Assembly: GCA_002077065.1 (NCBI GenBank)
Contig: NAJO01000003.1
Span: 248,001 to 312,000 of the forward strand
Reading direction: 5' to 3'
DNA length: 64,000 nt
Source of the DNA: Cryoendolithus antarcticus
Lineage: Eukaryota; Ascomycota; Dothideomycetes; Cladosporiales; Cladosporiaceae
Shown here: positions 20,186-30,240 of the stretch, one piece after another
Numbering within the stretch: the stretch's first letter is position 1
Layout of the letters: every line of letters starts with the position of its first letter
Position numbers and translations under genes: made by a program
The notes under the pieces: generated by a model
Databases searched by the model: none
Told to the model about the DNA's origin: nothing
What the model saw: only the letters and a program-made list of their open reading frames with translations

Positions 20186-21772
20186 TCAGCTCCTCTCACT
20201 GCCCCTCAGTCTCACGACCTGCCCGTACTTCTGCAGCTTCGTGATCAATTGATCGCCCTGCTTCACGACATCGTTGTACCTGCGAGTCAAAGTCAGCATC
20301 TCAGTCCATGCTTAAGTCTTCGTTGCGATCACTCACTGCCCATCCTTCCCTCCACCCCGTTGCGTCTCGATGATGCCCTTGACACGATCGATGACGCAGT
20401 TCAGTCTCCGTCCAGCAATGAATGGCGCGAGATCCCGGTCCAGCCACTCCACGCTCACACCGAAGCTCTGAGCCATGCTCTCCAGACCCACTACGCGGTA
20501 GCTCTGCAGCAACTGTGAGTACGCCTTCAGTCTCATCTCCCGCACATACCAGGCTTTGTGCTCGTATAGGTATCGGTCGCGTGAGAGGAAGTCGGATTCG
20601 ACAGTAGCGAGGGCTTTGAAGAATGATGCGTAGTTGCCAGCGTAGAGTGAGGAGATGAGGGTCGCGAGTGGTGTGAAGTCGATTTCGGGCTCGTCAGATA
20701 CCGCAGGCGCTGAGGAGGATGAGGCGGTCCCGAGTGTTGTGAGGTTCACCGCAGCACCGGGCTTGGATACGGGAGGAGTGTCTACGCCAGATTCTGCTCC
20801 CGGACCTGCTGACACAGAGCCTGACAGCGCAGCAAGACGATCCTCTGTCGAAGCGGACCCGAAGACTGCGCGGATCTCGGGTGCGTCGACAACTTTCGTC
20901 TTGAAGTCTCGTCGGGGCAATGCAACGGCGCCGGCCAGTGTCGCGTAGACGACGATGGAGCTGTACGGGCAAAGCTCGGTGGATGTGAATGTTGAAAGCG
21001 AGTCGAGGAGGGGTACTGCGGCGAGGTTGTGTGCGCGGATTGTGAGGAGGTGCAGTCCAGTGTATGACTTCAATCTGTTGCGGCGATCCCAATCACCTCC
21101 AGACTCCACTAGCTGCTGAGCGCGGTCGATCGACTTCTTGACAAGCACCTTGTCGTCGAAGAAGAGACCTATACGGATGATGGCAAGCACGATGTCGATG
21201 CGGGTGCCGAGGATGTGTGTCTTCTCGAGCAGCTTCTCGAACTCTGCCAAGGACTTCTCCTTGTCGCCAATCTTGGCATAGTACTCTGCGCGTTTTCCCT
21301 GCACACTGGCGATCTCAGTCTCGCCTGACTTCTCCACTGCCTCATCTTCCTCCTTCTGGATCGCCGCAAGCTCCTTCTCGTTCTCCTCCTCCAACTCCTT
21401 GTAGAGCGCCTCGTCCCACGGCAGCCCCACACTTGAGTCGGTCTTGCCACCAAGCACGCCCAGTATCGATGGGGCGTTGATGCTGCTTGTTCTCCGTAGT
21501 AATTGGAATGGCGACTGGCCCTTGCCTGCTGTGCTTGCTTTACTGCTCACTGGTGACTGTGATGACCCGCCTTCGCCGCTTGCATTCAGCTTTCCCGTCT
21601 GTGGATGTGAGAGGTAGTGGTACAGCGGCGCCATCTTGTTCTCGCGGATGGCATTCTGCAGTGTTTCCAGGGATTGGTGTTTGGCGGCTTTGTCTGTGTA
21701 AGGCGAGGCGAGGGTAAAGACTGACTGTGCGAGGGGGAGAAGAGGGTAGCGGAGATACTGTGGCTCACCCAT
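20186..21772 (-). CDS. RPN7: 26S proteasome regulatory subunit Rpn7 (PCI domain)
   Basis: Lid subunit of the 19S regulatory particle. Two exons on the minus strand, 20337-21772 and 20186-20279, with a 57 bp intron near the 3' end that supplies the last helix (YNDVVKQGDQLITKLQKYG). Family landmarks are PQYLRYPLL at the N-terminus, KMAPLYHYLSHP, GETEIASVQGKRAEYYAKIGD, THILGTRIDIVLAIIRIGLFF, GGDWDRRNRLK, and the PCI winged-helix segment SFGVSVEWLDRDLAPFI near the C-terminus. Two low-complexity inserts, after residue 65 and between the TPR and PCI parts, are variable in fungi. It shares a 357 bp divergent promoter with the cap methyltransferase. Confidence 0.95.
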
Positions 21773-22129
21773 GGTGACGATGGAGAACTGTTGTTGGGTG
21801 TGGTGACGGCGAGCTTCGTGAGATGACCTGTAGGTGCGGGCGCAACGTACAGGTCCAGAGCCGCGTTTCGCTACTTGCCTGAGCTGCTAAGCTTCCGGCT
21901 AGATCCGACGCTAGCAGACTCGTGTTCAGCCGCATAGTGCGGAGGCTTGACTCGTGGAGCATGGGCTCCTCTGATGCCAACACCGGACGACCTTCACTTC
22001 GCCATGTCTCACGCATGAACACAAGACTGATACTATCACATGACCAGACTTCTCTGACTGACTCTTCTATGACCTCTCCTTAGCAGCGACCCCTCCTGCC
22101 ACTCTCGCCATCACCCGTACCGACACATC
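21773..22129. promoter_or_regulatory. Divergent promoter of RPN7 and the cap methyltransferase
   Basis: 357 bp between two start codons pointing away from each other. Both products are essential housekeeping proteins. No proteasome-associated control element was recognised. Confidence 0.5.
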
Positions 22130-23767
22130 ATGGCCGACTCCGCTACCCCCGACTCGACAGCAACAGCAGACAACCGCAAACGAAAGCGCGAGACCCCAGG
22201 CATGCGCGCAGCAGCTATCAAGCGCCAAAACAATGCCTTCTCTCGCCGCTCCCCACCGCGTGAGACCCGCCCTAGTCAACCCGATGGAGACGGCGACCGA
22301 TCCCCACCCCGTAAGCTCAAGCGTCCAGCAGCCCGCGCTACAGTTCCCAAGGAAGTTCTCGAACGCCAAGACAGCGAACGCCAGGAGCGAGAGCGTGCTG
22401 ACGAGCTCGCTCGCAAAGAGCGCACTGGTGCAGAGGCAGTAGCGACGTTCTATAACTCCGTCCCTGAGCGAGGGAGAGAATGGCGCAGCACTGAGAGTCA
22501 GATAAAGGGCTTGCGGAGCCTGAATAACTGGATCAAGTCGACGCTGATCCAGAAGTTCTCCCGTCCGGACATCCCCATCGAGCATCTAGCGGTGCTAGAT
22601 ATGGCTTGTGGTAAGGGCGGGGATCTGGGCAAGTGGGAGAAAGCACCGCAAGTGCCTGGACTGTACGTCGGGTGCGACATAGCGGATGTGTCGATCGAGC
22701 AGGCGCGGTCGAGATATGCGGAGAACATGCGAAGAGGTGGGAGGAATCGGAGGGGACCCGCGATGAGAGCGGAGTTCTACGTGCAGGATACATTTGGCAG
22801 GAGCTTGGAGGGCATTCCGATTGTGAGGCAGGTTGGGTTCAATCCCGCTGCTGGGCCTGGGGGAGGGATCATACAGGGTAGATCAGTCAGTGGAGGCTTC
22901 GATGTGGTCAGTATGATGTTTGCGTTGCATTACAGCTATGAAACAGAGGTGTTGGCTAAGAGGATGCTGGCAAATGTTTCGGGAGCATTGAAGAAGGGTG
23001 GTAGGTTTATTGGAGTGATGCCCGACTCACACGTCATTGCTGGGAAGGTCGTTGAGTTGACGGCGAAGCATCGAGGGGTGAAGGTCAAGACACCTAACGG
23101 GAAAGTCGAGGGTACGCCTGTCGATGTTAATGGCAAGCCTGACGAGGAAGACGAAGATGACTGGGATCCTGAGAAGCCGGCCGAGCCTGTGCTGGCGGCC
23201 CCGGTAGAGCCGAACGGCGGTGCTGATGTTGATGACGAAGACGACGACTGGGACCCCGAGAAACCTAGCGAACCCCTACCTACGAATGGTACTACAGAAG
23301 CAGAACCACACGACACCGGGAAGCCTTCATCAACGAGTCCGAAGCTCGCCAATCCGACGCCTCCCACAGCAGCAGCCACGCCACTCCCCGAATTGACCTG
23401 GGGCAACACGCTCTACACCGTTCGGCTCCCCTCCACTCAACCTCACAATCTCCCAATCCCTCACGACGGCATCTTCCGCCCCCCGTATGGCTGGAAATAC
23501 CACTATCACCTCGCCGAAGCTGTCGATGCGCCCGAGTTCGTGGTGCCTTTTGAAGCTTTCCGCGCGCTGGCAGAGGACTACGGTCTCGAGCTGCTTTATC
23601 GAAAGAACTTCCGCGAGGTGTACGATGATGAGAGCGGAGGCGATGGGGAACTGGGGAAGTTGGCGGAACGGATGGGCGTGAAGGGGAGGGATGGCAAGAG
23701 TCTGGTGGGTGAGGAGGAGTGGGAGGCGGCGGGGTTTTATTGTGCGTTCTGCTTCTATAAGACTTAG
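22130..23767 (+). CDS. ABD1: mRNA cap guanine-N7 methyltransferase
   Basis: Adds the N7 methyl group to the cap guanosine of nuclear pre-mRNA. Intronless, 545 residues. A basic N-terminal tail is followed by SLNNWIKSTLIQKF and the SAM-binding motif LDMACGKGGDLGKW, then GCDIADVSIEQARSRY, FDVVSMMFALHYSYE (cap and SAM pocket), FIGVMPDSHVI, and the C-terminal DGIFRPPYGWKYHYHLAEAV and VVPFEAFRALAEDYGLEL motifs. Between GKVVEL and the GNTLYTVRLP strand sits an extra acidic linker of about 80 residues that contains DDWDPEKPxEP twice. Everything needed for catalysis is visible. Confidence 0.95.
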   Translation: MADSATPDSTATADNRKRKRETPGMRAAAIKRQNNAFSRRSPPRETRPSQPDGDGDRSPPRKLKRPAARATVPKEVLERQDSERQERERADELARKERTGAEAVATFYNSVPERGREWRSTESQIKGLRSLNNWIKSTLIQKFSRPDIPIEHLAVLDMACGKGGDLGKWEKAPQVPGLYVGCDIADVSIEQARSRYAENMRRGGRNRRGPAMRAEFYVQDTFGRSLEGIPIVRQVGFNPAAGPGGGIIQGRSVSGGFDVVSMMFALHYSYETEVLAKRMLANVSGALKKGGRFIGVMPDSHVIAGKVVELTAKHRGVKVKTPNGKVEGTPVDVNGKPDEEDEDDWDPEKPAEPVLAAPVEPNGGADVDDEDDDWDPEKPSEPLPTNGTTEAEPHDTGKPSSTSPKLANPTPPTAAATPLPELTWGNTLYTVRLPSTQPHNLPIPHDGIFRPPYGWKYHYHLAEAVDAPEFVVPFEAFRALAEDYGLELLYRKNFREVYDDESGGDGELGKLAERMGVKGRDGKSLVGEEEWEAAGFYCAFCFYKT

Positions 23768-24216
23768 CACCTTTCAGGAGTAATGCTCGATGGAGATGGA
23801 TCGCCAGTGAGCGACCGAACAGATGAGATGTATCAATATGGTCATGGCTCTGATCCGTCTTCCGTGACCATTGCCCGAGCCGATGGGTTTTTCCGCGCCG
23901 GTGAGGTTGACTTCAGTCTCTTTGAGTATATAGATTCTCCTCAGTCCATCCATCCCCATTGCCATGTCCTCCCCCCCTTGTTGTAGTGAGGTGGGGTGTA
24001 GCGCCCCCCACTGACGCCGCGCTCTCCGGCGTCGCGCTAAGGATGGGGTCCCTCGATGTGACCTCACCGTAGGTACAACGCTGACTTCAACTCCCACCTC
24101 CACCACCATACTTTCATTCACACCTTTCGTTGCCCTACGCTGCACGTGTCGACAGTATACTGTACTGTAGCTGTATATGCTGACCTCCTATACCGTTACG
24201 AACCACTGCAAAAACC
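23768..24216. other. Intergenic, promoter of the Rgt1-like regulator
   Basis: About 450 bases with two adjacent GC-rich hairpins (listed separately) and TATA-like GAGTATATAG at about 23923. No gene recognised. Confidence 0.5.
23991..24033 (+). repeat. Two adjacent perfect inverted repeats upstream of the Rgt1-like gene
   Basis: First stem GTGGGG (23991-23996) pairs with CCCCAC (24006-24011). Second stem GACGCCG (24013-24019) pairs with CGGCGTC (24027-24033). One base separates them. The first arms also match CreA-like boxes in opposite orientations. They lie about 185-225 bp before the ATG. Confidence 0.7.
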
Positions 24217-26304
24217 ATGGCCGACCCCGCTGCAAGCGCCCAAGACGCGTCGGCACCTCAATCCTACCCTTCACCCACTCAAGCAACGCGCCTTCCCTTC
24301 TACCCCGAGAACGGCGAGACGCAGCAATCAAATGTCGAAGCCAATGCGAGCGAACACGCGCAACGCGCGCTGCAGCATGAGCAGCGCCAGTACTACGAGC
24401 AGCCCCCTCCAGCTCACATGACCGTCTCGCCTTACGCACCGCCGAACGCTCACGCGCATCCAAGCCAGCCTCAGCCGTATCCTCCGGCTATGGGAGCGCC
24501 GCAATTGCCTTTCCAATCGCCTGCTCAGCAGCCTGCGAACAATTCGGCGGAGCCGAGTCCGAAGGTGCCGAGGACGAAGGTCTCACGTGCCTGCGATTCC
24601 TGTCGTCGCAAGAAGATCAGGTGCGATGCGCCTGATGAGTCTGCTGCGACGTCGTGCTCGAACTGCGTGAGGGCTAGGGTGGTGTGTGAGTTTAGTCGCG
24701 CGCCGATGAAGAGAGGGCCTAGCAAAGGGTATATCAAGGAATTGGCCGAGAGACTCATGAGACTGGAAGGTGTTGTGCAGGAGCCTGGTGGAGCTGGTGG
24801 AGGCAGCGGGATGGGCGAGATCGAGAGGATGAGGAGAGAATTGGAGATGGAAGTCGGTGATATGGAGGGAAGAGGCGAGAAGAGGGGCTGGGGCATGGTT
24901 GAGGGTGGAGATGAGAGGGAGTACGACGGTGTGGGATTGGAGCAGGCGCCGATGGCAAGTATGGCGCAGCAACAGCAGGGTGGGATGCAGCCGTTCTGGC
25001 GGCCTGGACCGCAGGAGCAGAGGCAGGAGGTGGCCACCGCTGGGTACCAAGGGGAGGTTACGAGTCCGACTTTCGATTGGGACGAAGAAGTGCTTGCGGA
25101 GTACCATCGCCTCATCCACCAGACCTTTCCTCTGTTGCCATCGAACAACATGCGCCTCCGCCACCTCCTCACAGCTTGCCCGGCCTCACTACGAGAAGCC
25201 TTCCTCACAGCCTTAGACTGCCAGGTCCGTACCTTCCCCACCACGACCCTAACTCCAAGCTCTTCCTACGCCCAGTCGATCAAACGCGCCGCTGAGCTCC
25301 TGGCCCAGTACCCTTTCGACGCACCCGCCACGCATAATGCGGAGACGAATCTCGTCTACCTCCAGACTCTCCTCATCATGGCTATGGAGAGCGATAACCA
25401 CGGCCCGGCCACCATCCGTGGACAAGCCGGTCCTTCGCGCGCAGAGTGGCTTGGCAGAGCAGCAGGAGTCGCAGGGCAGATCCAGGTCAACGCCATTTCC
25501 GCTTCGAACCCCATGACCGGCGATCGCGACAGCAGTGAGCGCCTCGCTCGTCGCGCATGGTGGATCTTGTTCATACTGGATCGGTGGCACGCTTCCTCGA
25601 CCGCAGACTTGCTCAAGCTCCCCGAGAACTCCGTCGTGCTGCTGCCCGAGGACCAGATCTTGCTCGGCGAATCAACCTATCACCTCGCCCGTCTCTCCTT
25701 CATCATAGGCCACCTTGCCTCTATCCTCACCACGACCAAAACACCAAGTACAGACGTCATGGCGCCCTTGAACCCCGCCTCAGCCCTCCTCGGGCTCACC
25801 CTCAGCGGCGAAATCGACCGTTTCCGCGAGTCCGTCGAATCAGTCTGGGGCTCTCTGAACCTCGTCCACCTAAGTTACCACCACGTCCACCTCCTCATCA
25901 AACGCCTCTCGCCCTCAACCTCACCCCCCGAATTGATCGGCCACGCTGTGAAAGTTGCCACAGTGCTGAATTCCAAGCTCACGCCGGTAACGCCATTGAA
26001 CCACCACTTCGGCGCACTAGCGGCTATGACGCTGTGCGAGCTGGCGGATGTGGAAACTACGCGTGCTGAGGCTGGAGAGGGGCTGAGGAGTCTGGAAGAG
26101 GCGCTCGGGGAGGGACGGGGGCTGGCGGGCAAGGTGAGGAGTGAGGGGTGGGATGGCGCTGTACGGGGGCTTGTGGTAGGCAAGAGAGAGAAGTTGGCGC
26201 GGGGTGAGAGGGGAGGCGAGGGAGGCGGAGCGTGGGATCCGACGGGGTTGACGCGGTTTGGGTATTTGAATGCACTGGGGTTGGGGGTGTTTAGGAGTGG
26301 ATGA
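24217..26304 (+). CDS. Zn2Cys6 transcription factor, Rgt1-like DNA-binding domain
   Basis: Intronless, 695 residues. A Pro/Gln-rich N-terminus leads into the cluster C126-x2-C129-x6-C136-x10-C147-x2-C150-x6-C157. Directly after it comes MKRGPSKGYIKELAERL, the linker and dimerisation start typical of the Rgt1 family of glucose-transporter repressors. A middle-homology region follows (about 290-560, with RRAWWILFILDRWHAS), as in fungal-specific transcription factor domains. The C-terminal 70 residues are Gly/Arg-rich and low complexity. Relatives repress hexose-transporter genes when glucose is absent. Whether this one does is inference, though the window holds two sugar transporters. Confidence 0.88.
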   Translation: MADPAASAQDASAPQSYPSPTQATRLPFYPENGETQQSNVEANASEHAQRALQHEQRQYYEQPPPAHMTVSPYAPPNAHAHPSQPQPYPPAMGAPQLPFQSPAQQPANNSAEPSPKVPRTKVSRACDSCRRKKIRCDAPDESAATSCSNCVRARVVCEFSRAPMKRGPSKGYIKELAERLMRLEGVVQEPGGAGGGSGMGEIERMRRELEMEVGDMEGRGEKRGWGMVEGGDEREYDGVGLEQAPMASMAQQQQGGMQPFWRPGPQEQRQEVATAGYQGEVTSPTFDWDEEVLAEYHRLIHQTFPLLPSNNMRLRHLLTACPASLREAFLTALDCQVRTFPTTTLTPSSSYAQSIKRAAELLAQYPFDAPATHNAETNLVYLQTLLIMAMESDNHGPATIRGQAGPSRAEWLGRAAGVAGQIQVNAISASNPMTGDRDSSERLARRAWWILFILDRWHASSTADLLKLPENSVVLLPEDQILLGESTYHLARLSFIIGHLASILTTTKTPSTDVMAPLNPASALLGLTLSGEIDRFRESVESVWGSLNLVHLSYHHVHLLIKRLSPSTSPPELIGHAVKVATVLNSKLTPVTPLNHHFGALAAMTLCELADVETTRAEAGEGLRSLEEALGEGRGLAGKVRSEGWDGAVRGLVVGKREKLARGERGGEGGGAWDPTGLTRFGYLNALGLGVFRSG

Positions 26305-26389
26305 TTGGCTGAGCATGGAGGATGAGATGCGCCTTGCTGGAAGGGAGGGGAATGTGCGGTAATGTCATTAACGTCGCTTTATACAAAGT

Positions 26390-28705
26390 CTAATAATCCT
26401 CTGACAACCCCAGCGATGCAAAGTCGGGTATACTCTGACTACAATCAAAGTCCCTCTCATACGCTAATTTTGGCAGCACGCCCGCCGCCATGCCGGATTT
26501 ATAACTCCACTGCGCCGCGCTCTCGGTCTGCCAAGTCCAGTAAAACCAACCCCAGCCCTGCTCGAAACTGTGCATCTGCGCCTCACCGAACATGAGCAAC
26601 CACTGCTTGTACTCCGCGCTCCAGCTCCCCGGGTCCGCGTTTGCCTGATTACAGCTGCATTGCTGTCGGTTCTGACTGGGGCACGTAGGGCTGAGGACAG
26701 AGCCGTCCTTGGAGCCGCCGACGCCGGTCGAGGAGGCGAGGTTCAGTGTGCCTTCCCAGCGGGAGCCGACGCCGACGTTGTTCAAGTTTGGCGCGCAGTC
26801 TGTGTCCGCTTGACTCCACTCGCCACACAACGTTGGTCCGAACCCCGTCGCGGTGTTCTGCGAGCGCAGGGTCTGCTGCGTCCAGCCTCCACACGCGAAG
26901 TTGATCTTATCGTGGTGGTTGAGGACTAGCTGGTCGACGTTGAAGATCACATATTGATGCACATCGAGTAGCAAGTTCTGGTTGTTCTGTAGCTGGCCTT
27001 GCCACTTGTCCAGCCCCATGAAGCCGTCGCCGAAGATTATAATGCCTGTGAAGTTTGCTTGACGGAGCGATGTTATGGCGGTCTGACTCCAGCTTAGTAC
27101 TTTTTGCGCAGGGAGGGCTGTCATGCGCGGCTCGTTGACTAGGCCGTACATCGTGATAATGTTCTTGTAGCGAGGCTGCGTGAAGAAGGTCGCCAGCTGG
27201 GTGTGGATGTCTATAGTCCTCTGACCGTTCAAGTCACCGTCCGTGCCGTTCAGCCAATTGATCGGGCCTTGACGTCCGGAGTGGTTCCAGCCGTTTTGAC
27301 TGCCTGGTGCGCCGTGCAGATCAAGATTGACGCGTAGACCGTGTTTGCGCGCCCACTCTATGCCGCGGAGGAGGTAGCGCCAAGCGACCTGCGAGACGTA
27401 CGGATCGCCGTCGTATGTCTTGATTGCCCAATATGAGTACGGAATGCGCACGTGGTCGAAGCCTGCGGCTTGGATGTCGGCGAACGTCTGCTCGGAGACG
27501 AAGGAGGAGTAGTGCTTCTCGAGGACTGATTTCGCTTTCGAAGAGCCCAACTTGGAGGTTAGGGTATATTCGTCTACAACATTGTCGTGGGTGCTGTAGC
27601 CGCTGAAAAGCGAGGGCGTGATGAAGGGTTCGAGTGACAGCCAGCCGCCTATGTTCACGCCGCGAATTGGCATGGTGCCGTAGACGAAGGTATCTTTGAG
27701 GGTGGGCACTTTGTCGTTCGCCCGTGTGGTGTCGTCCCAGGTGTCATTGAGGCCCATGATTGAGAGGCTGCCGATCTGAGCCGTTGTGTAGGTCACGTTG
27801 AAGTCGTTCGTATCGTACCAGGCGAACGGGTCTAGTACGCCGCCTTGTGCAGATTGAGGGATGTCGGACTGGGACACGCCTGCCAAATTGCCGTTCGTAG
27901 GCTTCGTAGCATTACTGCTTCCTGGTGCGCCGCCACTTGTGCCGCCAGACGAGCCTTTGCTGCTCAGTACCACAGCCACTGGGATGATGATTGCGAGGAG
28001 TAGCAGCACAGCACCGACACCAATGAAGATCTTCTTCCTCTTCTTTCGCTTCCGCTCCCGTTCCTCGAAGTCAGAATCATTGCTACTGCCGTCGCCGTCT
28101 CGCCTGCGAACATTATCTCGATACGGCTCCTTGTCGCTATAGTACCGCTCATTGCCTCTCTCTAGCGTCTGCCCACTCACGATCCTGCCCGATCGCCGTC
28201 GCTGCCCACCAGAGTCCTCCACACGCCGATGCTTTGACTCGACTGCCGCGATCCCAGCACCACCCGCCGCAGCCGCACCCGCAGCCTCCTCCTGCTGCCG
28301 TCTCCGCTTGCGCTCTTTGTGTTCCTGTCGTCTTCGTTCCCGGTCCGCCTCCCTCGCTACTCTCTCATTTCCCTCCGCGTCTTCATGATCTGTCCGCCTC
28401 TCGCGATGGTCCTGTCTGGTCCGCGTCGCATATATGTTATCATCTCCAAGCTTACGGTTCAGCTGGTCTAGCTTCGCCAGCTGGCCGGATGACAGCCCCG
28501 TACTATCACTCGCTGTAGCCTTTGAGCTGCTCTCGCGCCGTCGCTGTCGTCTCGGCTCGTTGCGAATCGGTGATGTCGCGTCATCGTCTCTCCGTCGTTC
28601 TCGTCGGCGGTCCGGGAGTAAGTCGCTATTGCTGTCTGCTCGCTGGTGGGTCCGTCGCCTTTGTTGTCGTCTTGCGGGAGAGTCGCGATCGTCTCGCGAG
28701 GGCAT
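26390..28705 (-). CDS. Membrane-anchored glucan 1,3-beta-glucosidase (GH5, ExgD-like)
   Basis: Intronless, 771 residues, type II membrane topology. The first 225 residues are a cytosolic, very Arg-rich tail, then one transmembrane helix (about 226-248), a Ser/Gly stalk and the GH5 catalytic domain. Catalytic landmarks are RGVNIGGWLSLEPFI, HVRIPYSYWA, LDLHGAPGSQNGW, GLVNEPR with the acid/base Glu, and LCGEWSQADTDC with the nucleophile Glu. Such enzymes trim beta-1,3-glucan at the cell surface during wall remodelling. It converges on the Rgt1-like gene with 85 bp between stops. Confidence 0.94.
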   Translation of the reverse strand: MPSRDDRDSPARRQQRRRTHQRADSNSDLLPDRRRERRRDDDATSPIRNEPRRQRRRESSSKATASDSTGLSSGQLAKLDQLNRKLGDDNIYATRTRQDHRERRTDHEDAEGNERVAREADRERRRQEHKERKRRRQQEEAAGAAAAGGAGIAAVESKHRRVEDSGGQRRRSGRIVSGQTLERGNERYYSDKEPYRDNVRRRDGDGSSNDSDFEERERKRKKRKKIFIGVGAVLLLLAIIIPVAVVLSSKGSSGGTSGGAPGSSNATKPTNGNLAGVSQSDIPQSAQGGVLDPFAWYDTNDFNVTYTTAQIGSLSIMGLNDTWDDTTRANDKVPTLKDTFVYGTMPIRGVNIGGWLSLEPFITPSLFSGYSTHDNVVDEYTLTSKLGSSKAKSVLEKHYSSFVSEQTFADIQAAGFDHVRIPYSYWAIKTYDGDPYVSQVAWRYLLRGIEWARKHGLRVNLDLHGAPGSQNGWNHSGRQGPINWLNGTDGDLNGQRTIDIHTQLATFFTQPRYKNIITMYGLVNEPRMTALPAQKVLSWSQTAITSLRQANFTGIIIFGDGFMGLDKWQGQLQNNQNLLLDVHQYVIFNVDQLVLNHHDKINFACGGWTQQTLRSQNTATGFGPTLCGEWSQADTDCAPNLNNVGVGSRWEGTLNLASSTGVGGSKDGSVLSPTCPSQNRQQCSCNQANADPGSWSAEYKQWLLMFGEAQMHSFEQGWGWFYWTWQTESAAQWSYKSGMAAGVLPKLAYERDFDCSQSIPDFASLGLSEDY

Positions 28706-29232
28706 CCTGAGAGCTATGATCTATACTAAATCACGAACCCGGACATTGGAATGTTCCCGAGTTGGTGTGACTATTCCGCGGGACATTCGTTGTCACGGGC
28801 AACCAGAAAACTTGGCTTCACCTTCGACACACCCAAGCCTCTCTCTCTCTCTCTCTACGTTATTACATATCGTCCAGCATACTAGTCGTTCGGGCAGAGA
28901 CGGCGGACGTCAATTCCACGGCTGTCATGTCGAAGAGAAGTGGGTGTTCGTCAAAGCTTCATGGCTGCCAATGTCGAAGGAACGGTCACCAAGACCACTT
29001 TGCCCCTTCCCTTCTCAACGATCCAGCAGGATGCGCATCGTAAGTACTTTCGCTCATCTTCATCATTCCAGTCTCGTGCTCCAGTCTGCGCACATCGCTT
29101 CGCTATGCTCTTTTCTCCTCGACATTGAGTAAATCTCGATCACTATCAATCACTATCATCTACGGCGCATACTAAGACTAGCTTGCGCCCCCACGGCATC
29201 ACTACGCGAACAACACTCGGCAACATACGGCC
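28706..29232. other. Intergenic, with a (CT)9 tract in the glucanase promoter
   Basis: About 530 bases. A perfect (CT)9 microsatellite lies at 28839-28856. An ATG at 28961 opens a short frame (MAANVEGTVTKT...) that runs into a good donor GTAAGT at 29040. It could be a first exon joined to 29240 in the next reading frame (phases agree), but codon content gives only weak support. Confidence 0.4.
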
Positions 29233-30240
29233 ATGCCAGCACTGGACAAGGAGAAAGTGCCAACGAGCGAGGACGAAGCCAAAGTATCTTGGGGGGCGTT
29301 CATGCTTCTTCGAAGTAATACGATCAACCAAATCAAGCTTCTCCGCGAGACGCGACGGGATTCCCGCATCACAGCAGACGCCACGATCGACATGAACAGA
29401 CTGGTAAAAATGGAACGAGGCGAACTGGTGAAGATCAACTCGGATGACGATCGAGCAAACATCGACCTAGATCTCAAGATACGAGGATTGCAGATTCAAG
29501 CCCATTGGTGGCAGCTCGCAGCTTGGAACTCGTGGCTCGGTATCCAGGTCGGACGCTAGGTGCGTTACACCAACAGGTCCCTCGAAGCATACCTGATGAT
29601 CCGTCGGCTGGCCCTGAATGGTGACGCAGAGACGGGCCTCACAACGAAAGATTTTCCCAAGCAGAAACGGGCGTACTGGTTGGGATTCCTGCTCAATATC
29701 AACTGGTCCTTCGAGCGAGCTACAGACGCCGTCGGCTTTCTCTCGTACTTGCAGATCAATGGCGAATATCCTCTGGGTGATTGCGCCGTCGAGCTGAAAC
29801 ATTTACACCGAGCGGGGTCCACCGAATGCTTCGATGAAAATCACACCACATCCCAGGAAGCCTGGCATGACTGGGGCAAGGAAACGCTTGCGAGTGCTTG
29901 CGGTTGCGTCGAGACCCACACTATCGTGCGCATCATAGGCGCCGTGATAATGAGCAATAAACCGTACGGAGAGGAGAGTCACAAGGCGATGGTTCAAGCT
30001 CTGGTGCAGTGGCTGGAGAACCGGAATCCTGGCGAGAAATGGGTCGCAGAGGGTCGCTTGCCACCTTCAAGAGAGGGTGTCAAGCCAGTCAAGCTTGTGT
30101 TGGGTTTGGACGAGCATCCGACGCATTTGCGGCTATGATTGTGGGTGGACAGGTCGGACAAGGAGAAATGGGCGTGGTATCTGAGGCTGGAGGGGAAGTT
30201 GGGGAAACTTATGCCAACTGGTACTATCTTCGATGACTGA
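29233..30240 (+). pseudogene. Unrecognised orphan reading frame with in-frame stops
   Basis: A coding-like frame runs from ATG 29233 to TGA 30238-30240 (336 codons), interrupted by TAG at 29557-29559 and TGA at 30136-30138. The reading continues in the same frame with protein-like composition after both (VRYTNRSLEAYLMIRRL after the first; DKEKWAWYLRLEGKLGKL after the second). The second stop can be removed by a weak 54 bp intron at 30099-30152; I found no phase-compatible intron that removes the TAG. No domain is recognised. The protein is soluble-looking, with several Trp residues and a central CGCVETH segment. It may be a recently inactivated lineage-specific gene. Confidence 0.45.

Noticed and set aside
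20018..20518. Plus-strand frame over the 3' end of RPN7
   Set aside because: Antisense shadow that covers the RPN7 intron and last exon.
28434..29132. 232-codon plus-strand frame across the glucanase 5' end
   Set aside because: Antisense to the Arg-rich tail of the GH5 enzyme; Ser/Arg-rich translation without a domain.
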